Shown: positions 1 through 11,877 of the stretch, one piece after another
Layout of the letters: every line of letters starts with the position of its first letter
Numbering within the stretch: position 1 is the first letter of the stretch
Assembly (NCBI GenBank): GCA_029964075.1
Contig: CM057150.1
Coordinates: 2,480,001 to 2,544,000, forward strand
DNA from: Patiria pectinifera
Lineage: Eukaryota; Echinodermata; Asteroidea; Valvatida; Asterinidae
Direction of reading: 5' to 3'
DNA length: 64,000 nucleotides
The notes under the pieces: model-generated
Seen by the model: only the letters and a program-made list of their open reading frames with translations
The model's database searches: none
What the model was told of the DNA's origin: nothing
Position numbers and translations under genes: made by a program

Positions 1-238
1 TTCATGATCAATAATGTGCTAGAGAGTCAAATGTTACTGCTTGAATGAGCTCGCAGTTAAGGCAAATGAACCGTTCAATCTACAAAGTATCTCTGTAGGC
101 CTACAAATCATGAACGCATTCTTGCCCATTCTGCAACTACAGTATTCCATCAAAATTACATTAAAATATAAGTGGATCCTGGATACCGCAACTGTTCCTA
201 ATTAAATCATAATAAAAAACATCGTGAAAACTTCTCAC

Positions 239-308
239 CTTGAATTGCGAACAGCAATGCGACGATAATGAGTCGAGCGGAGGCGCAGGACATCCGGAAA
301 GCTGCCAT
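239..308 (-). CDS. U14 leader (signal peptide) exon, V exon outside window
   Basis: First coding exon of the leftmost Ig unit. It opens with ATG at 308 and encodes 23 residues starting MAAFRMSC with a hydrophobic core IIVALLFAI. It ends in phase 1 before a donor GTGAGAAG (231-238). It is nearly the same as the U13 leader and the U11 relic, so the three share a recent ancestor. The matching V exon must lie left of position 1. Signal-peptide function is inferred from composition. Confidence 0.8.
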
Positions 309-1709
309 TTTCAAATGTTGATAGTGAAAGGTCCACATTACCAGGGCCCAGATGGATCTGCTTTGTGCTATTCACGTTGCGGGCTAGGATCGCCTGTTGT
401 TGTCCATTTCCGGTAACAAAGGCCTTGAATTCACAAAGTAAAGTTCACTGGAGGCACGGAGTAAACATCATCATTATAAACTTGAACTTCCTGGTTTACA
501 AATGCTATCTAAAGTACTTTAGTTTGAAGCAGAAGTGGTGACTATGTATTTGCACATGTACTTGACAAAAATATAAATTATAATAGATTAATTACGATAT
601 TATGCTCAGGCCTATTTATCAGAATTAGTTATGCGACCTTTTCATCAACAAAAGTTTATAATATCTGCACTCATCCTAAATTTGCAAGTAAGATCCCGTA
701 TATGTTGTTGACGATTACGTCACACGCTGAACGCGGGCATGGTCGTCGGACATTTCAGGACAGTTCTCGCATTGCACTTTGACGGCACGCAGCTGCAGCT
801 CGGCGTCGCGTCATACTCGATTCCACCACTGACTGGAGAAAAGGTACAATTTTTGCCTATGAAATTTAATTAACACTACCCCCTAAATCAAATTAAAGCA
901 CAAACGTCTTCAATCTAACTGGGAAGTACTGGTTTTGACGTGTTATGGCAACTATATGCTTTACTTTGAAAAATGTAATATTTCCATGAAAACAAAGTCA
1001 ATCTTTCTAGTTAACATTTTCTTGCATTATTTGTATTTTTAAAACTAGACATATTTAAATAAGTCTAATATATAAATAATATAACATATTTATAATTGTC
1101 AATACAAACATAAATACCCTGGACTCAAAATGTTGATTGGTTGTCTCAGACGGATGCAAATTTTGCTTAATTCGATTTAAAAACTTGATTTAAAAACCTA
1201 ATTGATTTATATCACCCCGACGCAAAATTCCATCTTATAATAGTTTATGCGGTACCCGCTGCTATGTATATCAGATTTGAACCAGCCAACCGATCCCGTT
1301 AGCTCGGTGGTCGAGTGGTAAGACATCTGCACTAGAAAGCAGGAGGTCGTGGGTTCGAGTCCCACCCGAGTGATTTTTTTCCAACTTTCACTCGGGAGGT
1401 AACACACTGAGTATACAGTGTTTAAACGTTTGATTAATACATATTTCAAAATGTTAAGCATTGCGTCAGGCGTTAAATACATCAACCGAAGTCCTAATTT
1501 AAATGTCCCAAACAGTGGAACATTTAAACAATACTATTCCCGGGGGTGAAGATCGCGCAACGCATGATGGGAACCAACATGGCGCAGCAAGATCGTACCC
1601 ATGGAAACGAGGTCGGTCATGAGTATGCAAAGAGCATGCTGTGAGGATGCATTGTTGGTACATGGGGAATCGTTCATACATAACGCAGTCATTGGTGGTG
1701 GGAACTTAC
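309..1709. other. Spacer between U14 promoter and U13 V exon
   Basis: No coding exon is recognised here. It holds the U14 upstream region, including ACTTCCTGG at 486-494, an AT-rich stretch around 850-1200 and the tRNA-like unit at 1302-1371. If U13 has a private third exon it should be here, but I find no hydrophobic phase-1 exon. Confidence 0.5.
1302..1371 (+). repeat. tRNA-derived unit (SINE head or tRNA pseudogene)
   Basis: The segment carries an A-box match TGGTCGAGTGG and a perfect B-box GGTTCGAGTCC, a CTCGG/CCGAG acceptor-like pairing and a T run (1374-1380) that would stop RNA polymerase III. The anticodon loop would read AGA, but the anticodon stem pairs badly and there is no long variable arm as serine tRNA requires. 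A tRNA pseudogene or SINE head is more likely than a working tRNA. CCCGAGTGA at its end can pair with TCACTCGGG after the T run. Confidence 0.55.
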
Positions 1710-2078
1710 CCCATACATAGATGAAACTTGTACCGAGTACCGCAGGATTAAAGGGCGGAAATTTTACGAAGTAACACCAGTACTTGTCATCATCGTCCAA
1801 AGTCACAGACTTCAGGATTAATGAGTAGACGTAGTTGGATCCATCATCAGAGTTCTGTACATCATAATGGGAAGTATCAATACCATTTGCATATATGATA
1901 GAGTCTGAATTCAAGTTGTAATCAAGGATTGTCTGGGCAGCATTGTGATCTATGACAGTGGAGTCACTTTTGCGCCACTGGACGATAATAAACCCAGTTA
2001 CATCTGGTGAGCATGATATCGTTGCATCTGTTCCGAGTATCACCCACTGGGCACTGGAAACTGTAACTGATTCCACAC
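1710..2078 (-). CDS. U13 V-set immunoglobulin exon
   Basis: Single exon of 369 bp encoding one V-set Ig domain. The acceptor is CTTTCAG before 2078 and the donor is GTAAGTTCC (1701-1709); both junctions are phase 1, so the exon can be swapped without a frame change. Landmarks in order are B-strand Cys in ATISCSPD, C-strand Trp in VQWRKSD, and the DDDDKYWCYF signature with the F-strand Cys. The KYWC form resembles the pIgR/CD300 group. It ends FIYVWG without a J-type FGxG motif. Its leader is 3158-3227, across a 1.08-kb intron. A secreted or surface recognition protein is inferred; no later exon was found. Confidence 0.85.
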
Positions 2079-3157
2079 CTGAAAGGTAAAGGTAAAAGAG
2101 AATTTCATGAACTTCAGGATCATAAAATGCCTCATCAATTTACATCTGCACAGATATTAAGTTATTTCATTTATGCACCTTGGTGTCTATAATGTGTACT
2201 CAAATCAGGCAATTCAAGCACTGCACAGGTGTATAATACGAGTTGCATGTGAGTAAACTCAGATGACAAGTTTATGAGTTGGGAGGAGTTATTGCTAGAA
2301 AAAAAAGCGGGAATGCATTTACATCCATTCTTTGACTCATTAGCCGCTACATTGGTACATGTATTGGGTTGTGAGGTATTAATTGGAGCTTACTATGGTA
2401 AAATAATCCTTTTTGTCCTAATCATCCTGATAATATTTTATAAACTCCAAGTTGTATAATATCAACGTTTTATAATTATAACCTGAACTGGTTGCCATGG
2501 GAACAATGGGCATCCTACGTAGTTGTATTTATACCATATTGATCTCTGCAATTTCCCACCGAATGAAGAGGACACCAGAGGACTGCTATTAAAATTGCTG
2601 TTATTGCTTTTAATAATATTACCTTTGAGAAAAAATACTGCTTTTATAAGATTGTAACGTCAGACCTTCTGACTTTCTTTTCTTTGTATTTCATTTCGAT
2701 TCAGTCAATAAGGAGTTTACATCAGTTTTAGTTTCTTAGGGGTGGGGCTGATTTTTCTTCATCTTATCAAGATACTAATCCAGAACACAATTGCCTAAAG
2801 TTGTTGTCTGTGAAGAAGCCATGTACTTTGTTACTTTCGATAAGAACTTGCCGTATTCTTTAGGAGCAAAGCAAGAACGTAGTGGCGGAGACAATGAAAT
2901 CGCGGTTCAGGATTGAATTTTGGATAGGTATCTTGGTACGCTTATTATCAACGATATGCACTCATTTTAATGTTAATTATCGAATGAGCTCGCAGAGAGG
3001 GAGAACCGTAGACAGATATCCCAACCACTCATAAAATAATTCTTGCCCATTCTATTACTTGGTATTACATAAAATGAAATCAAATATGTAAGGGGAGCCT
3101 GGATATCGCAACTGCTCCTAATTCAGTCATCATAACAATTCTTCTAAACATTCTTAC

Positions 3158-3227
3158 CTTGAATTACAAACAGCAATGCGACGATAATGCGTTGAGCGGA
3201 GGCACAGGACATCCGGAAAGCTGCCAT
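3158..3227 (-). CDS. U13 leader (signal peptide) exon
   Basis: It encodes MAAFRMSCASAQ followed by the hydrophobic core IIVALLFVI, 23 residues plus one base, with donor GTAAGAA (3151-3157). The phase-1 end fits the U13 V exon. It differs from the U14 leader by only a few substitutions. About 200 bp upstream lies ACTTCCCGG (3426-3434), the conserved ETS-like upstream motif of this leader group. Confidence 0.82.
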
Positions 3228-4207
3228 TTTGAATTATGTTGGAAAAGAGAGGGCCGCAGACTTCAGATTACCAGAGCCCATGTGGATCTGCTTTGTGCTA
3301 TTCACGTTGCGGCCTGGGGTTCACCTATACTGCATTGTTGTCTATTTCCGGCAACAAAGGCCTTGAATTCACAAAGTAAATTTAACTACAGGCATGGAGT
3401 AAACATCACCATTATATATACTTGAACTTCCCGGTTTAGAAATGCCATCTAAAGTACTTTAGTTTGAAGTGGGGACTATATATTTGCACATGTAAGTGAC
3501 CAAAACATAAATTATAATAGACTAATAACGTGATCAGGCCTATTTATCAGAATTAGTTAAATGACCTTTTTATCAACTAAGGTATTTTAGTTTGAAACAA
3601 AAGTGCTGTCAGTATGCACTTGTAAATGACAAAAAAATGATGAAAGAGTAATTATACGATATTAAGAGTAGGCCTATCTTTTATCAGAATTTATTAAGTT
3701 ACCTTTTCATCAGCAAAACTACAAAACCTCTGCACTCATTCCTACAGCTAAACGTGAATAGGTTCAAGGTCAACATAGTTCAAATTACTCAAACATCAAC
3801 TTAACGGTAAATTTAGCTTGCGATTGATGTTATCTTTTCAAAGTAACCGAGATCAACACTTTTTGCCCACAGGTTATGTAGATATCAATATGGTCATTTG
3901 AAAATTGGCGGTCACGATCATTTTGGTTAACATCATAAAATAGAAATGGCGGGCGGCAACTCAAAAACCATTGGGCCAATGGCGCTAACACTTTTTCAGC
4001 AACACTTCCCCCAACACATTAGGTATGAACCAGTTAGACCGTTCCGGTGTTTAACCATTTGGTGATTTGACATGGCATGACACTTACATACATAAACATG
4101 CTTGTACATTTGTATGTGACGCGATAGGTGAATAGCAAAGTTTCCACACACAAAATACTGAAATATTAAATTCAAGAAGCCGCATAGGCCTACTTATGTA
4201 TACTCAC

Positions 4208-4588
4208 TGAAAACAGTCAATTGTGCTCTAACAGTGACTCGCTCATTAGTGCTCATTGTTGGCCTTGCCGAAACCCGACACGCGTATCGGCTGTCGTCCT
4301 CACTTAAGCTAGCAGATAGAATTTCAAAACTGCTGGCTGCATCATCACGAGATATTCTGTATTTGGATGTGTCATCATAGCCATTGTATAATCTTGGAGA
4401 TGTAACCCCAGCGAAGAAATCAGCAATGGCAACTGATGTTTGATCAGTTGGACCATTTCCTTTATACCACTCAAGATCCCAGAAGGTATAGTCTGGGTCT
4501 GATATGGTAAAGGCGCAAGTCAGAGTTGCTGAGCTTCCTTCATAAATATTGACAGGCTGCATAGACACGGTTAACACCTCTCCACCAG
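4208..4588 (-). CDS. U12 V-set immunoglobulin exon
   Basis: The 381-bp exon (127 codons) is the longest V exon of the array. The acceptor TTTTAG lies at 4589-4594 and the donor GTGAGTA at 4201-4207; both junctions are phase 1. It starts with GGEVLTVSMQPVN. Landmarks are Cys in ATLTCAFTIS, Trp in LEWYKGN and the F-strand motif EDDSRYACRVS. The aromatic before the last Cys is replaced by Ala (YAC rather than YWC). It could use the leader at 5078-5150 or, less likely, the orphan leader at 5903-5957. Role inferred as an Ig-type recognition domain. Confidence 0.85.
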
Positions 4589-5077
4589 CTAAAATAAGCA
4601 AGAAAGACATGGAAAACAAAAACAAGAAAATGCAACTCAAAAAAGGAATTCAGTTTACAGAAAAAAAAATCTTGTGTGAACTCCATGGATTATGAACAAT
4701 TCCTGAGATGGTACGAGAGCTATAGTCTTTGAAGACAAGGGAAGGATAGGAGTTCCTTTCATGAATGTTTACTGCTATGTAGGATTATTGACATTCTTGC
4801 CTAGGTAAATAAAATAATAAAAGTTCTTATTTCTTGTAGTTTAAGTTCCTTTTTAAACTTTATTTTACACAAAACAACCTTTTAAACAACTTTTGTCATC
4901 ATTTGTATTTTGTGGTGTTATGACTATAGCTTCTATATCAATTAGTTCATGCCACATTGACACATATTCGGAGGAAAGACCACAGAAGTAAAGTTTAGTA
5001 TTTTCCGTTTGTGAATTTTAAAAGTGTACACATTAACATTTCTTGGAAATAAAGGAGTATATTCAGTTATTTCCTAC

Positions 5078-5150
5078 CTTGCCACAAAATGGAGATGAAA
5101 ATGAAAACACTTTGCAATACACCGACAAGTGTGCCACACTTGTCCATCAT
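5078..5150 (-). CDS. U12 leader (signal peptide) exon
   Basis: It encodes 24 residues beginning MMDKCGTL with a hydrophobic segment VFIFISILW, ending in phase 1 at donor GTAGGAA (5071-5077). It resembles none of the other leaders in the array. It is too short and its start too ordinary to be found by ORF length; the call rests on the ATG, hydrophobic core, donor and its place 490 bp upstream of a phase-1 V exon. Confidence 0.7.
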
Positions 5151-5902
5151 GACAAATGTTCACTGCGCTCTTGTGGTTCAGTTCTGTGAAACTTAAGCTT
5201 CATTTGAAAACACTAAAAAAATAAATAAAACACAAATAAATAATTCAGAAAATTAAACCCTGCCCCAACGCCCAAAAAATGAAAAAGAGCAAAGTACAGC
5301 CATTAGTTATTCAATAGTTGCATAAAGTTAAGCTAGGAACAATTAAAGTCAGTTTTTTTTTTATCACTTTGACATAAATTGTACTAACCAATACATATGT
5401 ACACAAATCGTTTCTCAAATACTAGACTACCTCTGTGTTGTAAGCCACACACTGATAATACTAAAATTCCTGTCCAGAAGCTCAATTATTTTCGGCAATT
5501 TCGTAACAATCCACCGAATTCTACTGCAGTAAAACAACCCACTGTATGCTGCAATTACTTAGTGACGGAGCCCATGAAATCAAGATTTAGGATCGAATTT
5601 TTGATAATGCATGGCATGTTTCTGGTCAATAATATGCACGCATGTATCATGTTAATGCTTGAATGAGCTCGCAGAGAAAGAGAATGTAAGAATCAATCTA
5701 CAAAGTACATCTGTGGGCCTACGAATCATGAAAGAATTCTTGCTCAGTCTAATACATAGGTATTACATCAAATGACATCAAACATGTAAGCAAAACATGT
5801 AAGCTAAACATGTAAGCGAAACATCAAACATGTAAGCGAAACCAGGATATCGCGACTGCTCCTAATTAAATCATCATACAAATTCTGCATAAAAATTCCT
5901 AC

Positions 5903-5957
5903 CTTGAATTGCAAACAGCAATGCGACAGTGATTCGTTGAGCGGAGGCACAGGACAT
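5903..5957 (-). pseudogene. U11 orphan leader exon with lost start codon
   Basis: It is homologous to the U13 and U14 leaders (MSCASAQ then TVALLFAI) with an intact donor GTAGGAAT. The ancestral start codon at 5970-5972 is ATA instead of ATG; an in-frame internal ATG at 5957 could still give an 18-residue leader. No V exon follows before the U12 leader at 5150. It may be a relic, or an alternative first exon for the U12 V exon. Confidence 0.6.
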
Positions 5958-6463
5958 CCGGGACGGTGCTATTTTGAAATGTTGAAAGTGAGAAGTCCAC
6001 AGAATACAGATTACCAGGCTCCATGGATCTGGTGTGTGGTATTAATAGAGGCCTGGGTTTCACCTATTGTTGTCCATTTCCGGCAACAAAGGCCTTGAAT
6101 TCACAAAGTAAAGTTCACTGGAGGCACGGAGTAAACATCACCATTATAAACTAGAACTTCCCGGTTTAGAAATGCCATCTAAAGTACTTTAGTTTGGAGC
6201 AGAAGTACCGACTATTTGTACCTGTACTTGACTAAAAACCTACTATGATAGAGCAATAACGACATTATGAGTAGGCCTACATTTCATTAGAATTACTATG
6301 TGACCTTTTCATCAACGCAAATAGATAATCCCTGAATATTGGAAACGCTACCACTAAATATTTGCTTGCGCTATATACCACCGATCAGCTACTTTTATTT
6401 TTTTTCATTGACTTATGTTAGGTTTGTTTTAATATTTCTTCACTCTTTCGCGTTGTCACACAC

Positions 6464-6817
6464 CTCTGATTCTCATTTGGGTCGATCCCGTTCGGCTTCC
6501 AAACCCCGTTACATAAGTACGGCAATCGTATGTTCCTTCATCCATTAATGACACTAAAGAGATTGTTACACGATTATCACTCCGAGTCTCATCATACAAG
6601 AATCGGTTTCGATCAATCGAAGATTCCCAAATAATTTCACCGTCAGAAAATCGAACGATAGCGAGGCAGGTTGTTGGGTAATCACAAAACGTTTCATCCA
6701 ATCCATATTTCCTCCAATTGACCTCACGAGCCGTTCCATCAGGCACGCAGGTCAGTAGTGCTGTTTCATTGACATCCACCCAAGGGGCGCTGGAAACTGT
6801 TGGTTGGGAGTTACAAG
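6464..6817 (-). CDS. U10 V-set immunoglobulin exon
   Basis: A 354-bp exon (118 codons) with acceptor TTAATTGCAG and donor GTGTGTG; both junctions are phase 1. It begins ACNSQPTVSSAPW. Landmarks are Cys in ALLTCVPDG, Trp in VNWRKYG and DEGTYDCRTYV. An added Cys pair, FCDYPTTC, lies in the C-C' region and could form a second disulfide. The donor is the weakest of the array, and reading through it hits a stop at once. Leader at 7282-7342, intron about 460 bp. Confidence 0.83.
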
Positions 6818-7281
6818 CTGCAATTAATAAAAACAAAAACATTTTAAGTTCAGGCTGATAAAAGTACGGTAAAAATATGAATTAATTGCATTTACAACTT
6901 CAATTTACATATAGAAGAAAGCGGCATATCTAGAGAAATACTATGCCCGCTGCAGGGCAGCGATATGAATCGCTTAGATTAATTGCACAATATATGATTT
7001 GGGTATAATCACAAATGGTGATTTTTTTTAAAGAAACCAACTTGAACTTAATTCATTAACTTCAATCAGGCATCTTAGGTGAACAAACATGACTGCTATA
7101 ATTATGCTTCATTGAATAATTGAATATTCAAAGTAAAAAGGTGACCTATTTAAATGACAGAAAAAACTACATTACCTTCTATCAATCGCATCCCTTTTTC
7201 TCAGCTTTTTGGGATATAATTACTGCAAATATTAAAATATAATGTCTTGTTAAAAAAAAACCTGTGACATTTTCCCCTTAC

Positions 7282-7342
7282 CTCTTAAGTCCAACAGCAC
7301 CCAGAAGAGAAGACAAACTTTTTTGACTAAAGATGCAGCCAT
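7282..7342 (-). CDS. U10 leader (signal peptide) exon
   Basis: It encodes 20 residues starting MAASLVKK with core VCLLFWVLL, ending phase 1 at donor GTAAGGGG. The context GGAAATGGC around the start is shared with the U8 leader. ACTTCCTGG lies 212 bp upstream (7554-7562). Confidence 0.8.
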
Positions 7343-7562
7343 TTCCGCGCGTAACACGGAGATGCAGCCCAATTGTGATAACAATTAAGTTTCTAGTTTA
7401 TCCTCCAAGTTCGGTTCACACTTTTTACATGACCAACACGCACGTACAACTCCACGCAAGGACTTCTTTTTTCGATTTCCGGTTTTTGACGACGGCCTTC
7501 ACTACACCAAACTAAATTGACAACCAGGCAGCACATGGTAAAAGAGTAAAGTGACTTCCTGG

Positions 7563-8048
7563 TTTAATGCTCTTAAAACTACCCTGGATGGAATCGGAGT
7601 GTTGACTGCTGATGTGTCAAAAAACTGCGCTTTAGAAATAAACAAAAAGGACTTTACAAATTGATCTCATTGTGAGTCTCACTCCAGCAACTGGTTTTGA
7701 AAAGAATAAACTGAAAATGACCTTTGCAGTCATACAAATATAACAATTGGGCTGTATTTATGGAACGAGTGTCATCCAAAGGGGACGTATTGAACCGCTC
7801 CAGCATGCAGTGTTGATGGTAATACAAATGAATGGGAAAGTATGAACATTTTACAACAATCGAGATGTTCTCTCCTTAATCTCTGCATTGGGTCATCGCT
7901 TCCTTTCCGCCTAAACATGTTGTTCCTATGAATAGTTGGTCCGTATTAATTCATAGGCAAAGTGATATCTAGGCGCATGATAGTAAGCGTAAGAAAGTAT
8001 TTGCACAGCCACCATCAACAGAATATCCAACTTTTAAATTCAACTCAC
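7563..8048. other. Spacer downstream of U9 V exon
   Basis: It is homologous to 10749-11220 downstream of U7, so it is part of an old duplicated unit. No third exon conserved between the two copies is visible. Reading through the U9 donor gives a short tail GELNLKV.. that also occurs after U7, probably just conserved intron sequence. Confidence 0.45.
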
Positions 8049-8414
8049 CATGAACAGTTAAAAGACTTGTTGCTCTGCTTTCACGATCATTAAAACCTAT
8101 CGTATAAACCACCCGACAGCTATATTCTCCATCATCAGAAGATAATTGAGTACTTGCTATCGTCAGAGTACTCATTGAACCATCCCTTGATGCAACATAT
8201 CCGGGTTCGGAAAATCCATTTGCGTAAAAAGGTGACAGGGCTCCCCCCAAAAAGTCAGCAATAGTAGTGCCTCTCTGTTTCCATACGACGTTGTCTAATG
8301 CACCAGGGACATCCAGTGAGAAGGTACAGGTGAGTGTTGCTGATTGGCCTTGTACCGTAGATACTGGTAACAGACTTACGGTGACCGTTTGGGTGTTGAC
8401 CAAGCAAAATATTA
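8049..8414 (-). CDS. U9 V-set immunoglobulin exon
   Basis: The 366-bp exon (122 codons) has acceptor TTCCAG and donor GTGAGTTG; both junctions are phase 1. The first residues VIFCLVNTQ continue the hydrophobic signal begun in the leader exon, so cleavage probably falls inside this exon. Landmarks are Cys in ATLTCTFSLD, Trp in NVVWKQRG and DDGEYSCRVVY. It is a close paralogue of U7. Leader at 8621-8672 with an intron of only 206 bp. Confidence 0.85.
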
Positions 8415-8620
8415 CTGGAAAAAACGAATATCGGTACATTTAATCAATTATACTATTATCACCACTGTCTGTGAATCATTGCATCTTATACAGTTAAACA
8501 ATGTCCGACTTTTATATAAACCATTTTCTAATTTCCACAGATTAGGCCTATTACTCCACCTGCCCAATCTATTTCGGATCTTACTTCTCAAAATCTGCAA
8601 ATGAAATTAACTTTACGTAC

Positions 8621-8672
8621 ATTGTAAGAAGAACAGCTTTGTGTTTCGGGAACACGCCGTCGACATCGCCAT
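8621..8672 (-). CDS. U9 leader exon
   Basis: It encodes 17 residues starting MAMSTACSRNT and ending LFFLQ, with phase-1 donor GTACGTAAAG. The split codon completes as Leu, joining to the hydrophobic start of the V exon. It is homologous to the U7 leader. ACCCGGAAAT lies about 86 bp upstream. Confidence 0.75.
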
Positions 8673-9161
8673 TTTACACTTCAACGGTAGTAGCGCCACA
8701 CCGCTAGTATTTTAAATTTCACAATGTCGTGTGAATTGCTGAAAGTATCCGACTTTAACCCGGAAATCAATTTACCCTTTGTCATGGCTGAACAAGCAAT
8801 CAACTTAGGACTACATCTCGGCAGCTAATATAATAACGATGATTTTGCTACAGCGCCTTTTCCCAAGGTACAAAGCGCATACAAGAAAAGCTAAGGAAAT
8901 CAATATAGACTGCTGAACTATTTTGGGCAGTAGATGCAAAGGTGACTTCTGAATAAAATTCTTCCATACTGAAGATGTTATTTGGAAAATTTAAAGGGGT
9001 GAGGAAACTTAAAGCGATAAACAAGAATATCGCAAAAAGGTGAAGGAAATGAACTTCTTCTTTCAAAGTGACATGATTTTAGGAAAACCTCGCCCCTTCA
9101 AGTTCATCACTGTAACAGCAGATTAGCATCGGGGTAAGTGCTACTGCAATTTCAATCTCAC

Positions 9162-9506
9162 CTGTTATTCTCAAGTAGAATGTACCAACTTGAGTTTGTC
9201 CAGCAGAACGTAGGGCCTGACACCAGTATTTCCTATCAAGTGTCACTGACATCACGGTCAGAGCGTTATTACGCAAAGCATTGTCATATGTATAATGAGA
9301 CTGGTTTGCATTGTACACAATGTTGCCAGTTGCGTTGACACCAAAAGCACTAACGATTAAAGATGCCACATTAATGTCTGTAAGATCCAATGAGCTTACT
9401 TTCCACTCTATATAGGAATAAGTCTCTGACACTGTGCATGTCAATGTAGTGTCTTCCCCGATCTTTACCCGTGCATCGCCTCTTACAATGAGACTGGCTT
9501 CAGTAA
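9162..9506 (-). CDS. U8 V-set immunoglobulin exon
   Basis: The 345-bp exon (115 codons) is the shortest intact V exon. The acceptor is TTTTTTCAG and the donor GTGAGATTG; both junctions are phase 1. It begins VTEASLIVRGDARV. Landmarks are Cys in TTLTCTVSE, Trp in YIEWKVSS and LDRKYWCQALR. The usual Asp-Asp-x-Gly before KYWC is shortened to a single Asp, a small deletion in the E-F turn. The decayed U6 V exon is its nearest relative. Leader at 10467-10527. Confidence 0.83.
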
Positions 9507-10466
9507 CTGAAAAAAATAATAATATGAAACAAAACTCAGGACATGTTCGATGAATAATATTGCTCGATGATATAACAAATATCAACAAATTGTTTGAGAC
9601 TTTTTTCAAATCCAGACTTGCCTCAAATTTGTGATCTTCCTTTTAAATTGAAATTAGGCCTAATGAAAAGAGGACACTTGTTCATATACATAATTGAAGG
9701 GTGTCAAAATGTGTCCGATTAGTTTATAACGTGTCATCTACATTCAACCATTAACACGTTTAATTGGTATTGACTCGAGGGGCAGGTAAAACCCATCAAG
9801 GTCCTTAAAGAGAAAAAAAATCAAAATATACATCTTAAACATTTGTGAGGTTTTCTTTTAATTCGAAAAGTGTTATAGCTCTTTTCAAGTAAAAAAAGGG
9901 AATAAAATACAAGTCGAAGCATATAGAAGATGGCGTCCAGTCCCAACCACTTTTGATTTTACGGAGGCCGGTTGATAGGTTAAAAAACAGTCTTCTGTTC
10001 AGCACGGATGATTAATGTGCTTCTTGGCATTAGCCACCCCCCACCCCACACACACACACCCACACACCCAATCAAAACGAACCTGCTGTGCACCTTAGAG
10101 GGAAAGGGCATTTCTACATTAAAAAAGATGCCCATAAGCCATACACGATCATTTAAAATATTGGCAGGAAAAACTGGGTAGAACCACAAGGACATTTCTG
10201 AATTTTGTTTTCCTTCAGCAAGAATTAGGAACCAACTTTAAATTAATCAATTAACTTCAATCAGGCAATTATATTAATTAGGAATATTATGTTCATGCTC
10301 AAACAGAAAAATAGTGATTTATTTCAATTATGGAAACTTCACCTTACTTTTAATAAATAAGCATTCAATTGCATCCCCAAATTCTCAGTTTTTAGGACGT
10401 TTCAATTTCTTGTAGTTTTTAATGTCAAATAACGTTTGCTTAACAAACATACTATTTCCTGCTTAC
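9507..10466. other. U8 intron
   Basis: The 960-bp intron contains a CA/CCCCAC-rich low-complexity stretch (about 10035-10070). No other exon is recognised. Confidence 0.5.
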
Positions 10467-10527
10467 CTCTCAAGACCAACAACAGCAAAAACGAAAGACA
10501 AATAGTCTGGAACGAAGATGCAGCCAT
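10467..10527 (-). CDS. U8 leader (signal peptide) exon
   Basis: It encodes 20 residues starting MAASSFQT with core ICLSFLLLLVL, ending phase 1 at donor GTAAGC. It is related to the U10 leader and to the U6 relic. ACTTCCTGG lies 213 bp upstream (10740-10748), the same spacing as in U10. Confidence 0.8.
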
Positions 10528-11220
10528 TTCCGCGCTTAATATGTTGATGCAGCCCAATTGTGAAAAATACGAGCTTCTAGTTTATCCTCCAAGATCTGTT
10601 CACACTGCTAACATGACCAACACGCACGTACAAATCTAGGCAAGGACTTTTATCTCGATCTCCGGTCCTTGACTATGGCCTTCACTGCAACAACAAACTA
10701 AACTGACGACCAGGCAGCACATGGTAAAAGATTAAAGAGACTTCCTGGTGTAATGCTCTTAAAACTACCCTGGTTGGAAAGGTACCGAGTGTTGACTGCT
10801 GATGCTTCAAAAACGGGCTTTGTAAATGAATAAAAGTACTTTACACATGGATATTATTGACAAGTATTACACCAACAACTGACTTTAAAAAGAAAAAAAA
10901 ACTGAGCTTGACCTTAGCAGTCAATAGGAACAGTACAATCACTACGCCTATCCTCAGAAAAGTGGGCTCTATTTATGGAAAGTGGCACTATCCGAAGGGG
11001 ACGCACAGAATGTTGCAGAAATGCAATGTTGTTGGAAAACAAATGACTGAAAAAAGAAAAAAAAATAACATTTGAGATGTTCTCATCTCTTATTTTTCAA
11101 CAGACAGTTGGTCCATATGGTATTAAAATTATAGCCATACTGATACCCAAAGCGTATGTAGTAACAAAATATCTATGCATCCATCATCAACAGAATGTTC
11201 AACTTTTAAATTCAACTCAC

Positions 11221-11586
11221 CATTAACAGATAAGAAACTAGTTGCCGTGATTTCAGGAGCCTTAAAACCTAGTGTATACGCCACCTTGCAGCTATATTCT
11301 CCATCATCAGCAGAAAATCGAGTATTTGCTATCGAGAGGGTACTTATTGACTCATTCCTAAACACAACATAGTCAGGTTCGGAGAATCCATTCTGGTAGT
11401 CCGGTGTCTGGGCTCCCCCGAAGAAGTCAGCTATCAGAATGCCCCTCTGTCTCCATACGAGGTTGTCAAAGTCGGCAGTGACATCCAGTGAGAAGGTACA
11501 GGTGAGTGTTGCTGATTGGCCTTGTATGGTAGATACCGGTAACAGGGTGACGGTGAGTGTTTGGGTGTAAACCAAGCCAAGTAAAA
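11221..11586 (-). CDS. U7 V-set immunoglobulin exon
   Basis: The 366-bp exon (122 codons) has acceptor TTTCAG and donor GTGAGTTG; both junctions are phase 1. It begins VLLGLVYTQTLTV, so the signal peptide again runs into the V exon. Landmarks are Cys in ATLTCTFSLD, Trp in NLVWRQRG and DDGEYSCKVAY. It is paralogous to U9; visible replacements include the region between Trp and the F strand (IADFFGGAQTP against IADFLGGALSP). Leader at 11826-11877, intron 239 bp. Confidence 0.85.
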
Positions 11587-11825
11587 CTGAAAGAATGAAG
11601 AAAATCTGTTATATTTCATCATTTTAATCAGATTTGTATGGTCCACGTGTGTAGACAAGTTAGTTGAAACTTCTTTACCGATTGAGTGTAATATACTGTA
11701 TATGAACCTTGCTTAATTTTTATACTTGTACCACACCTTTCAAATCTCCCCTCGCTGATGTCTTTACCCAGCAGATCTTATTTCTGAAAAAAAAAACTAC
11801 CACCGACAATGTGACTGTGACGTAC

Positions 11826-11877
11826 CTTGCAAAAAGTACAGCTTCGTGATGAGGGAACACGCCGTCGACACCGCCAT
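11826..11877 (-). CDS. U7 leader exon
   Basis: It encodes 17 residues starting MAVSTACSLIT and ending YFLQ, with phase-1 donor GTACGTCAC. It pairs with the short-intron V exon U7. ACCCGGAAAT (11958-11967) lies about 80 bp upstream, as in U9. Confidence 0.75.

Noticed and set aside
2274..2459. Hydrophobic plus-strand ORF of 61 codons
   Set aside because: It lies antisense in the U13 intron, with no splice sites or promoter and AT-rich composition; hydrophobicity follows from T-richness.
7969..8048. Read-through tail of the U9 V exon (GELNLKV..)
   Set aside because: It resembles the tail after U7, but the donor GTGAGTTG is strong in both, so it is treated as intron; cDNA could change this.
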